From Nonomuraea deserti (lineage in GTDB: Bacteria > Actinomycetota > Actinomycetes > Streptosporangiales > Streptosporangiaceae): DNA of 32,354 bases. Below, one piece after another: positions 15,242-22,336 of the stretch. Positions within the stretch are counted from its first letter, which is position 1. Each line of letters opens with the position of its first letter. Location of the stretch: the NCBI RefSeq assembly GCF_004348685.1, contig NZ_SMKO01000101.1, forward strand, positions 1-32,354. Reading direction: 5' to 3'. Under the pieces are notes generated by a model. That model worked only from the letters and a program-made list of their open reading frames with translations. It was not told the origin of the DNA and searched no databases. Both the position numbers and the translations under genes were made by a program.

Positions 15242-17935
15242 ATGCGTCCAACAGCCGTGGGCCGGCTGGCCGTGGCGGCCGCCGTCCTGCTCGCCGTCCT
15301 GCCGGCCGCGCCGGCCGTCGCGGCGGAACCCGACACCCCGGTGGACCTCGACGCGCTGTTCGTCGGCGCCCACCCCGACGACGAGGCCTTCAGCCTGTCG
15401 ACGCTCGGCCAGTGGAACGAGGATCACGGCGTCCGCACGGGCGTCGTCACCGTGACCAGGGGCGAGGGCGGCGGCAACGCGGTCGGGCCCGAGGAGGGCC
15501 CGGCGCTCGGCCTGCTGCGCGAGGCCGAGGAGCGCGAGGCGGTGGCCAAGGCAGGCGTGCGCGAGGTGTTCAACCTCGACGACGTCGACTTCTACTACAC
15601 GGTGAGCGCCCCGCTGACGGACCAGGTGTGGGGCGGCGACACGCTGGAGAAGGTCGTCAGGATCGTCCGCAGGACCAGGCCCGAGATCCTGCTGACCATG
15701 GATCCGGCCCCCACGCCCGGCAACCACGGCAACCACCAGCTGGCCGCGCGGCTGGCCGTGGAAGCGTTCTACGCGGCGGCCGACCCCAAGGCGTTCCCCG
15801 AGCAGATCAGCCGCGAGGGGTTGCGTCCCTTCGCGGCCGCCCGGCTGCTGACCGGCGGCGGGCGCGGCACCTCCAGGAACGGCCCCGACTGCGCCTCGAC
15901 GTTCCGGCCGGACAACCCGGCGCAGAACGTCTACGGCGTGTGGAGCGGGCGCGCCTCCGCGGCGCAGGGCGCCACGTGGGCCGCCGCCGAGCGCGAGGCC
16001 CAGCGTACGTACGCCTCCCAGGGCTGGGCCGGCTTCCCCGACGTACCGACCGACCCCGCCCAGCTCGGATGCGACTTCTTCACCCAGGTGGACGCGCGGG
16101 TGCCGTTCCCCGAGCCGGGCACGGACGCGGCGGCGGCGCCCACGGCCATCCTCGACGGCGCGCTGACCAGGGCGAAGGGCACCGTGCCGCTCGGCACGCT
16201 GTTCGCCCTGCGGGCCGGCACGTTCGACGTGCGCCCCGGGACCGCGTTCACGGTCGAGGTCACCGCGACCGCTCCCCCGCGCACGCCGCTGGGCCGCTCG
16301 TCCGTGGCGCTGCGCGTGCCGGACGGCTGGCGGGTCAGCGGGTCCGGCGTCCTCGGCAGGCTCGGCCCCGGACGCACCGGCGAGGCGACGTTCACGGTGA
16401 CGCCTCCGGAGGGCGGCGCGGGAGAGCGCGCCCGCCTCGCGGCCACGCTGACCACCGAGCGGGGCCGCGGTTACACCGACCGTCAGGTCGAGCTCAGCCC
16501 CTCCGTACGCGGTGAGCAGCAGCCGCTCCCCCAGGTCGCCCAGTTCGGCACCTGGGTGGCCAAGGTGGGCGTGCCACAGCTGCGCGGCCTGGTCACCCCG
16601 GTCCTCACGCTGCCGTCGGGCGGTTCCCGCAAGGTCGGCGTCGTGGTCACGAATCTGGGCGAGGCCACCCGGTCGGGCACCGTGCGCCTGGACCTCCCCG
16701 ACGGCTTCACCGCCGACCGGGCCGAGGCCGCCTTCGACGGCCTGGCGGCGGGCGAGTCGACGACCGTGCCGTTCACCGTCACCAACTCCGACCCGTCGTT
16801 GAGGACCTCCAACGAGGGCGGCGACTACGCGTACACCATCACCACCACGACCGGCGAGGACGGCTCCAGCACGAGCAGGCCGGCGCTCGAACTCGTGCCC
16901 GCGGTCACCGTCCCGCGGGCCGGTTCCGCGCCGGCCGTCGACGGCGCCGAGGGCGACGGCGAGTACTCCGGCACCGCCCTCGACGTCTCCCGCAGGTGGG
17001 AGGGCGACGCCTGCTCGTCGGCGGCCGACTGCTCGGGCACGGCCAAGGTCGCCTGGCGCGACGACACGCTCTACTTGCTGGTCCACGTGAAGGACGACGC
17101 GCTCGGCACGCGGCTGACCGCCTCCGACTGCAAGCGGCACTGGCGCACCGACTCCGTGGAGGTCACGCTGGATCCGCGTGGCACGTCCGAGAACACCTCC
17201 ACGACGTTCAAGGCCGCGGTGCTGCCGGTGACCGCAGAGGGCCCGCCGTGCTTCCTGCGGGACGCCGACAACCACCAGGGGCCGGGCGAGGAGGCCGCTC
17301 CGGGCATGCGGGTGGCCTCGGCCGTGTCCGAAGGCGCGTACACGGTGGAGATGTCCATCCCGATGGAGGTGCTGCCCGCCGCCGTCGATCCGGAGCACCT
17401 CGGGCTCAACGTCCTGGTGTACGACTCCGACACCCAGGACAAGACCGGCCAGACCCGGATCGGCTGGTCGACGTGGGGCGGGGTGCAGGGCGACCCGTAC
17501 CGGTGGGGCGTCGCGACGCTGCCCGGGTACCAGCCGCCGGCGGACCGGCCGACCACCCCGGCCGACCCGGTGATACCGGACACGGCCCTGTCCAGCCTGG
17601 ACTCGCCGCAGTCGCTGGAGCAGGCGATCCGCGTGAACGTGCCGCCGGCCGGCGGCCCCGCGGCCAAGCCGTCGCAGAGCGGCAAGGCCGTCTCCGCGAC
17701 GCGCGGTGATGGCGCGGTGGAGGTGCGGCTGCGGGCCGGCGCGGCGGGCAGGGCGCATCTGTTCGTCCGCGACGGCCAGGGCACGGCGGGCGGCCGCGTC
17801 GTCACCGTGCCCGGCAAGGGGACGACGACGGTGACGGTCACCCTGGACCGGGCATTGGGCGCCGGCCCGACGGTCGTGGCCGGGTGGGAGGCCACCGGCG
17901 GCGGGACGGCCGTGTCGCGGGTGCCCGTGCGCTGA
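15242..17935 (+). CDS. Secreted PIG-L deacetylase with NEW3-like and CBM9-like domains
   Basis: 897 aa. Residues 1-28 are a signal peptide (cut near AVA/AEP). Residues ~33-330 are a PIG-L/LmbE zinc deacetylase: AHPDDE (43-48) gives a metal-binding His and the catalytic Asp, and NHGNHQ (161-166) supplies a further metal His. LmbE enzymes remove acetyl groups from N-acetylglucosamine-type sugars. Two beta-rich NEW3-like regions follow, one with VTNLGEATRSGTVRLDLPDG. A CBM9-like/DOMON-like domain (about 560-770: VDGAEGDGEYSGTALDVSRR and YLLVHVKDDAL) is of a type that binds sugars. The C-terminal ~100 residues form another small beta module. GGAGG precedes the ATG, 15 bp after the permease stop. 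It probably trims acetylated glycans outside the cell before import; the substrate is inferred. Confidence 0.85.
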   Translation: MRPTAVGRLAVAAAVLLAVLPAAPAVAAEPDTPVDLDALFVGAHPDDEAFSLSTLGQWNEDHGVRTGVVTVTRGEGGGNAVGPEEGPALGLLREAEEREAVAKAGVREVFNLDDVDFYYTVSAPLTDQVWGGDTLEKVVRIVRRTRPEILLTMDPAPTPGNHGNHQLAARLAVEAFYAAADPKAFPEQISREGLRPFAAARLLTGGGRGTSRNGPDCASTFRPDNPAQNVYGVWSGRASAAQGATWAAAEREAQRTYASQGWAGFPDVPTDPAQLGCDFFTQVDARVPFPEPGTDAAAAPTAILDGALTRAKGTVPLGTLFALRAGTFDVRPGTAFTVEVTATAPPRTPLGRSSVALRVPDGWRVSGSGVLGRLGPGRTGEATFTVTPPEGGAGERARLAATLTTERGRGYTDRQVELSPSVRGEQQPLPQVAQFGTWVAKVGVPQLRGLVTPVLTLPSGGSRKVGVVVTNLGEATRSGTVRLDLPDGFTADRAEAAFDGLAAGESTTVPFTVTNSDPSLRTSNEGGDYAYTITTTTGEDGSSTSRPALELVPAVTVPRAGSAPAVDGAEGDGEYSGTALDVSRRWEGDACSSAADCSGTAKVAWRDDTLYLLVHVKDDALGTRLTASDCKRHWRTDSVEVTLDPRGTSENTSTTFKAAVLPVTAEGPPCFLRDADNHQGPGEEAAPGMRVASAVSEGAYTVEMSIPMEVLPAAVDPEHLGLNVLVYDSDTQDKTGQTRIGWSTWGGVQGDPYRWGVATLPGYQPPADRPTTPADPVIPDTALSSLDSPQSLEQAIRVNVPPAGGPAAKPSQSGKAVSATRGDGAVEVRLRAGAAGRAHLFVRDGQGTAGGRVVTVPGKGTTTVTVTLDRALGAGPTVVAGWEATGGGTAVSRVPVR

Positions 17936-17954
17936 CGGAAGGCGACGGACGAGC

Positions 17955-17982
17955 GCGTCCCGCCCGGCTTCGGGCGGGACGC
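17955..17982 (+). terminator. Strong hairpin terminator of the sugar operon
   Basis: The arms GCGTCCCGCCCG and CGGGCGGGACGC pair perfectly over 12 bp with a 4-base GCTT loop, 20 bp after the deacetylase stop. There is no T-tract, as is common in actinobacteria. Confidence 0.8.
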
Positions 17983-17983
17983 C

Positions 17984-18453
17984 GGGAAGCTCGTGCTCTC
18001 CCGAAGAAGGGCGCCTACATCCCGCCGATCTCCGACAGCGAGATCGAGGCCGTCATGCAGGCGCGCGGCCTCGTCGAGGACTGGTGCGTCCGGCGCATCG
18101 TCCCGGTGGACGCGTCCTTCATCGCCGAGCTCGAAAGCATCGTCGCCGAGCAGGAGGCCCTGCTGGACGACCCGCTCGGCTTCATCGACCGGGACAACGC
18201 CTTCCACCGGCTGCTGGTCCGCCAGTCGGGCAACCCCGTGCTCGCGGAGTTCTACGAGTCACTGCGCGAGCGGCAGATCCGGATGGGCATCCGCGCCGTG
18301 GCCAGCGAGGAGAACCGCGCGCGCACGGTGCTCCAGGAGCACACGGCGATCGTGCGCGCCCTCGCCGCCGGTGACGCGAGCGACGCCCTGGCCGCTCACC
18401 TGGCGAGCACGCTGACCGTGCTGCGCCTGCCGGCCCGCGCCGGCCGCGCATGA
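17984..18453 (+). pseudogene. GntR/FadR regulator lacking its DNA-binding domain
   Basis: The frame has the FCD ligand domain of FadR-type GntR regulators: LPKKGAYIPPISDSEIEAVM is the usual linker and first helix, and ARGLVEDWCVRRI, DRDNAFHRLLVRQSGNPVL and LQEHTAIVRALAAGD follow, with the metal/ligand Asp and His residues of the family. The winged HTH that should precede it (~65 residues) is absent: the homology begins within about 15 bp of the terminator hairpin. No start codon with a ribosome site is in frame. Its TGA overlaps the ATG of the DUF2848 gene (ATGA), so it once headed that operon. It can no longer bind DNA in the usual way. Confidence 0.8.
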
Positions 18454-19136
18454 CCGCCGGAACGACCCTGCGCCTCACCGTCGCCGGCTCCGGCGAGCGG
18501 CTGCCCGTCCGCCCGGAACGGCTCGTCGTGGCCGGATACACGGCGGCCGACGAGGCGTCCGTGGCCAGGCACATCGAGGAGCTGGCCGCCATCGGCGTGC
18601 CGCCGCCACCGGCGGTGCCGATGTTCTACCCCCTCGACCCCGACCTGCTCAGCACGGACGCCCGGATCGATGTGCCGGGACCGGCCACGTCGGGCGAGGT
18701 GGAGCCGGTGCTGATCCGGCACAGGGGCTCCTACTTCCTGGAGGTCGGCTCCGACCACACGGACCGGGTCATCGAACGGCACGACATCGCCGCCTCCAAG
18801 GCCGCCTGCCCCAAACCCGTGGGCGGCTCCGTCCTGGAGATCGGCCCCGACCTGTCCTTCCCGGAATGGCACGAGGTCCAGGCCTCGTGCGCGGTGGACG
18901 GGCAGCCGTACCAGGAGGGGGCGGTGTCCTCCTTGCGCCATCCGGCCGACCTGCTCGAACGCATGACCGCCACCGTCGGCGACACCGCCGGAGACCTGGT
19001 GATGTTCTGCGGGACGCTGGCGCTCCTGGGCGGGACGTTCGTGCACGGCGACTCCTGGTCGCTGAGCCTCGGGCCGGCCGCGGGCACCCGGCTGACGCAC
19101 ACGTACACGACCACCACGATGCGGGAGTCAGCATGA
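18450..19136 (+). CDS. DUF2848 family protein
   Basis: 228 aa, full length for DUF2848. Recognisable blocks are VVAGYTAADEASVARHIEEL, GVPPPPAVPMFYPLDPDLL, TSGEVEPVLI, VGSDHTDRVIERHDIAASKA, PYQEGAVSSLRHPADLL and a final FVHGDSWSLSL. The family is thought to share the fumarylacetoacetate-hydrolase-like fold and so may act on a small acyl or keto acid; this is inference from memory. It is coupled by ATGA overlaps to the truncated GntR gene before it and the cupin after it. It looks intact, but with the upstream regulator cut and a terminator just before it, its expression is uncertain. Confidence 0.82.
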   Translation: MTAGTTLRLTVAGSGERLPVRPERLVVAGYTAADEASVARHIEELAAIGVPPPPAVPMFYPLDPDLLSTDARIDVPGPATSGEVEPVLIRHRGSYFLEVGSDHTDRVIERHDIAASKAACPKPVGGSVLEIGPDLSFPEWHEVQASCAVDGQPYQEGAVSSLRHPADLLERMTATVGDTAGDLVMFCGTLALLGGTFVHGDSWSLSLGPAAGTRLTHTYTTTTMRESA

Positions 19137-19483
19137 CCAAGCCAGAGCACGAGTTCTTCCCCGTGACCGACGTGGAGTTCACCGTCTGTCCCGGCGACGA
19201 CCCGAAGATCACCGAACGGATCCTGGCCGCGGGCGGCGGTACCGGCGTGGCGACCCGCATGCTGCGCTACGAGCCGGGCGCCGACTCCACCCCGATGGGC
19301 GTCCAGCGGCACGACTTCTGGGAGGAGGTCTACATCGTGGAGGGCTCGTTCGTCGACCTCTCCCTGGGCCGGACCTTCACGGCCGGGATGTACGCCTGCC
19401 GCCCGCCGGGCATGCCGCACGGTCCGTGGCGCACGGACGAGGGCGTGCTCACGTTCGAGGTGCGCTACCGGGCCCGGCCATGA
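19133..19483 (+). CDS. Cupin domain protein
   Basis: 116 aa, a single small beta barrel. Cupin motif 1 is seen around QRHDFWEEVYIVEGSFVDLS and motif 2 around TAGMYACRPPGMPHGPW, with His and Glu residues in places that could hold a metal. It lies in the middle of a run of ATGA overlaps (DUF2848 before, binding protein after). It may be a dioxygenase or a sugar/aromatic-binding accessory protein of a catabolic operon; the catalytic role is not predictable. Confidence 0.8.
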   Translation: MTKPEHEFFPVTDVEFTVCPGDDPKITERILAAGGGTGVATRMLRYEPGADSTPMGVQRHDFWEEVYIVEGSFVDLSLGRTFTAGMYACRPPGMPHGPWRTDEGVLTFEVRYRARP

Positions 19484-19524
19484 CGAGCGGGACCATGACA
19501 AGCAGGGCCATGACGAGCAGGGTC
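19480..19524 (+). repeat. 15-bp triplication at a start codon
   Basis: Three 15-bp near-copies of ATGACGAGCAGGGYC lie in tandem at 19480, 19495 and 19510. Each begins with an in-frame ATG, giving MTSGT-MTSRA-MTSRV. Confidence 0.85.
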
Positions 19525-20211
19525 ACGGGAGGCGGGGCACGACCGCGGCGGCTGCTGCCGCTGCTCCTCGCCGCCGTCCTGGCCGCGGCCTCGGGGTGCG
19601 GCGCCGACACCGGCGGCAGGCTCACCTGGAAGGTCGGGGTCCTGCAGTGCTCGACCGACTGCGGTTTCCTGAAGATGGCCGAGGAGAAGGGATTCTTCGA
19701 ACGCCGGGGCGTCGAGGTCGAGTTCGTGACGCTGCAGAGCGCCTCGCAGGCCCTGCCCGCGCTGGCCTCCGGCGAGGTGGACGCGGTCGAGCAGAACGCC
19801 GGCGCCTTCTTCATCGCCTCGGAGCGCGGCGACCTCGACGCCTCCGTCATCGGCTCGACCATGATCGGGCTGCCCTGGGCGATCTACGCGAGGAAGGGCA
19901 TCACCAGCCTGGCGCAGCTCCAGGGCAAGAGCATCGCGATCTCCTCGCCGACGGTGCCCGCCGTGATCGCGAACGTGATGCTGGCGGAGGCGGGCGTCTC
20001 CGGCGCCTCCATGCAGAAGCTGAACGGCGGCGGCAACGCCGACCGCTACCGCGCGGTCGTCGCCGGCACCACCGACAGCGCGTCCTCCCCCGCCGACTAC
20101 GTGCCCCGGGTCCGCCGCGACGGCGTCAACCTGCTGGCCCTCTCCACCGACGTGGTACCGGACTACCCGCGCTACTCCATCATCGCGCGCAACGACCGGC
20201 TGGCCGCGCAC
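19480..20211 (+). pseudogene. ABC substrate-binding lipoprotein (NMT1/THI5-like), truncated and fused
   Basis: The 5' part encodes a lipoprotein signal (AASGC, Cys40) and the first two thirds of an NMT1/THI5/SsuA-type binding protein: WKVGVLQCSTDCGFLKMAEE, GEVDAVEQNAGAFFIASERG, SLAQLQGKSIAISSP and PDYPRYSIIARNDRLAAH. At about 20209-20215 the sequence switches, still in frame, to a flavin monooxygenase tail, so roughly the last third of the binding protein is lost. The fused open frame runs to 20583. The ATG at 19480 overlaps the cupin stop (ATGA). No permease or ATPase of an importer remains nearby. It is a fusion by deletion, most likely inactive. Confidence 0.85.
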
Positions 20212-20540
20212 GTCAACAACCCGATCGGCGGGCTCGGCCTGAACTGCGGCGTCCACGACGCCCTGGAGCTGGTGCGCACCCTCGACGAGGTGGCCTCGGG
20301 GCGGTCCGGCCCCGACCTGCTCGACCGGTACGAGCGCCGCCGGCGCACGATCAACATCGAGTTCGTCCAGCAGCAGACCGTCGACAACAAGCAGCGGCTG
20401 GAGGAGAAGGACCCGCAGGTCCGGCGCGCGAAGCTGGACCGGCTCGCCGAGATCAGCGCCGACGACAAGGCGCAGCGGTTGTTCCTGCGCGCCGTACCTC
20501 CCTGCTGGACTCCGTCGTCCGCGGACGAGAGATCGACTGA
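20212..20540 (+). pseudogene. FAD-dependent (MhpA-like) monooxygenase, C-terminal remnant
   Basis: NNPIGGLGLNCGVHDALELV is the conserved third FAD-binding motif of aromatic-ring hydroxylases (GD/GG-x-G-x-N-x-G-x-x-D-A). It is followed by the typical LLDRYERRRRTINIEFVQQQ helix. Everything before this motif (about 300 residues, with both the N-terminal GxGxxG and the catalytic core) is gone. Near 20489-20495 the frame shifts: taking out one GC of a GCGCGC run restores FLRRTSLLDSVVRGREID and a TGA at 20538-20540, the expected gene end, 18 bp before the next gene. Confidence 0.82.
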
Positions 20541-20558
20541 CCCCGAAGGATCCCTGCT

Positions 20559-21213
20559 GTGCGAATCGCCGTACCCGACCTGATCTCCCCCTCCTACTTC
20601 CCCGCCATCGCCGCCGTGGAGCTCGGCCTGGCGCGGGACGAAGGGCTCGACGTCCGTCTCGACCTGCTCTACCCCGTCACCGACGCCGCCGAGGCGCTGC
20701 GTACCGGCTCGATCGACTTCCTGGCCGGCGCCGCGCACGCGCCGATGCACGCCTTCCCGGGGTGGAGCGGCGCCAAGCTGGTGGCGGCGCTGTCCCAGCA
20801 CATGTACTGGTTTCTCGTCATGCGCAAGGATCTGGGCGTGGCCCGAGGCGATCTCGGCGCGCTGGGCGGCGCGCGCATCGGGGCCGCGCCCGGCCCCGAC
20901 CTCGGCCTGCGCCGGCTGCTCGCAGCCGCGGGTGCCGGCACCGAACGGATCGGCCATGACCCGCGCGATCGTCCGCGCCCAGACCCTCCTGCGCGCGGAG
21001 CCGGAGCGCGCCACCGAGGTCGGCGAACGGCTGTTCCCGCCCCGCGAGGCGGGCCTGATCGCCGAGCTGGTACGCCGCGACGCCCCCTACTACGACTCGC
21101 GCATCCCGGCCGGGACGGCCCGGGCGCTCGTCGACTTCGGCCGGCACTGCGGGCTCCTCGACGCGCCGGTCGGCTACGACGCGGTGGTCGCGCCGGAGTT
21201 CCGCGACCTCTGG
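20559..21213 (+). pseudogene. Second NMT1-like substrate-binding protein, internal deletion
   Basis: It starts at GTG 20559 with CGAAGGA before it. MRIAVPDLISPSYFPAIAAV through ALGGARIGAAPGPDLGLRRL is the N-terminal lobe of a binding protein (~130 residues). At about 20950 the reading jumps to another frame, where AIVRAQTLLRAEPERATEVG and ERLFPPREAGLIAELVRRDA to FRDLW (21213) are the C-terminal lobe. About 100 residues between are missing and the two halves are out of frame, so the product would be scrambled. No signal peptide is seen, as in related cytosolic-looking members of this group. Confidence 0.82.
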
Positions 21214-21299
21214 CTCGCACCTTCGCGTCCCTGGTCTCGGCGTCCGTGTCGCACCTTCCGGCCCTGGGATGTCAACGCCGGCGGGGACGTCGAGCGGAT

Positions 21300-21392
21300 G
21301 TGGACGTCCATGAGGCGGTCACGAGCCGGCGAGCAGCGCGGGGATTCACCGACCGGCCTGTCCCGAGGGAGGTGCTGGAGCGCGTCCTGACC
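21300..21392 (+). pseudogene. Nitroreductase, N-terminal remnant
   Basis: From GTG 21300, 31 codons (VDVHEAVTSRRAARGFTDRP, then VPREVLERVLT) match the start of nitroreductase-family flavoenzymes, including the SRRAxRxF FMN-phosphate motif. Homology stops at about 21392; what follows is the antisense of the 3' end of the Clp-N gene. The remaining ~170 residues are lost. The 86 bp before it (21214-21299) hold nothing I can name. Confidence 0.75.
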
Positions 21393-21408
21393 GGCCCCGG
21401 GCAGGAGG

Positions 21409-22149
21409 TCATTCCCTGGCCTGCCTGATCTCCTTGATCGCCCGTGTGATCTCGCGCTCGGCCGGTTCCCTGGTCACGCCCAGGTCCGCCAGCGCCCGCA
21501 CCACGGGCCCGTCCTCCAGCGACAGGATGCCGAGCAGGATGTGCTCGGTGCCCACATAGTCGTGGCCCAGCCGCAGCCCTTCACGCAACGTCAGGTCCAG
21601 GGCCTTCCTGCCCTGCGCGGAGAACGGCGTGATCATCTGCCGCGGGCTCGCGGCGCCCGGCCCGAGCGCGGCCGTGACGGCGTCCTTGACCGCGTCGGGT
21701 GACGCGCCGAGCGCCACCATGGTCGCGGCCGCCAGCGCCTCGGGCTCGCGCAGCAGCCCGAGCACCAGGTGGCCGGGCTCGATGTGATCGTGGCCCGCCG
21801 CCCGCGCCTCCTCCTGCGCCTTGACGACGACGCTGCGGGCGCGATCGGTGAAGCGGGCGTAGGCGCGCGTGTCGGACGCCAGGTCGGAGCCGCCGTCCTT
21901 GGGGACGAACCGCTTCTGCGCGGCCTGCTTGCTGACGCCCATGCTGCGCCCGATGTCGGTCCAGGAGGCGCCGGAGTGCCTGGCCTGGTCGACGAAGTGG
22001 CCGATCAGATGGTCGGCCACCTCGCCGATGTACTCACCCAGGGCCACCGCGTCCGACAACTCGCCCAGGGGGTCGCCGTCGGGGTGGCGGGTCTTGATCG
22101 CGGTGATCAGGTCGTGGAGACGTACCGTACTGTCCATGTCGTCAACCAT
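21409..22149 (-). CDS. HTH / Clp N-terminal domain protein
   Basis: 246 aa. Residues ~58-82 (GASWTDIGRSMGVSKQAAQK) are a helix-turn-helix. Residues ~97-240 hold two Clp-N repeats as found at the N-terminus of ClpA/ClpC: HIEPGHLVLGLLREPEALAA and HDYVGTEHILLGILSLEDGP. There is no AAA ATPase. Clp-N domains bind adaptors or substrates, so this looks like a regulator or adaptor linked to proteolysis. The ATG at 22149 lies inside a palindrome, and a second ATG four codons on (22137) is also possible. Two matching palindromes (22141-22189) suggest autoregulation. It looks intact, unlike its plus-strand neighbours. Confidence 0.85.
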   Translation of the reverse strand: MVDDMDSTVRLHDLITAIKTRHPDGDPLGELSDAVALGEYIGEVADHLIGHFVDQARHSGASWTDIGRSMGVSKQAAQKRFVPKDGGSDLASDTRAYARFTDRARSVVVKAQEEARAAGHDHIEPGHLVLGLLREPEALAAATMVALGASPDAVKDAVTAALGPGAASPRQMITPFSAQGRKALDLTLREGLRLGHDYVGTEHILLGILSLEDGPVVRALADLGVTREPAEREITRAIKEIRQARE

Positions 22150-22157
22150 AGGTTGAC
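22141..22157. promoter_or_regulatory. Operator palindrome 1 of the Clp-N gene
   Basis: GTCAACC-ATA-GGTTGAC, 7-bp perfect arms, spanning the ATG (22149-22147) of the minus-strand gene. Binding here would block initiation or a leaderless start. Confidence 0.75.
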
Positions 22158-22166
22158 GATTGTCAG

Positions 22167-22189
22167 GCCGTCAACCATCGGTTGACGGC
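22167..22189. promoter_or_regulatory. Operator palindrome 2 of the Clp-N gene
   Basis: The arms GCCGTCAACC and GGTTGACGGC pair perfectly over 10 bp around ATC. The core is the same as in the first site, 29 bp away centre to centre, nearly three helical turns, so two dimers could bind on one face of the DNA. Confidence 0.75.
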
Positions 22190-22210
22190 TGGGAATCCTG
22201 GAGACAGTCG

Positions 22211-22336
22211 TCACCTCGCCTGGCGGCGGTCCGGCGTCGAGAAGTGCAGCCAGAACGGCTGACGCAGCAGCGTGGTGATCTCACCCGGGAAGTCGGCGAG
22301 AGCACGCTTGACGCCCGGCCTGCGTTGCGCGGGGCC
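22211..22336 (-). other. Possible C-terminal gene remnant
   Basis: Directly after the stop of the PLP gene and in its frame, the minus strand stays open to a TGA at 22213-22211. It reads VKRALADFPGEITTLLRQPF, then WLHFSTPDRRQAR, which looks like true protein and not GC noise. I cannot assign a family. It may be the end of a deleted gene. Confidence 0.3.
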
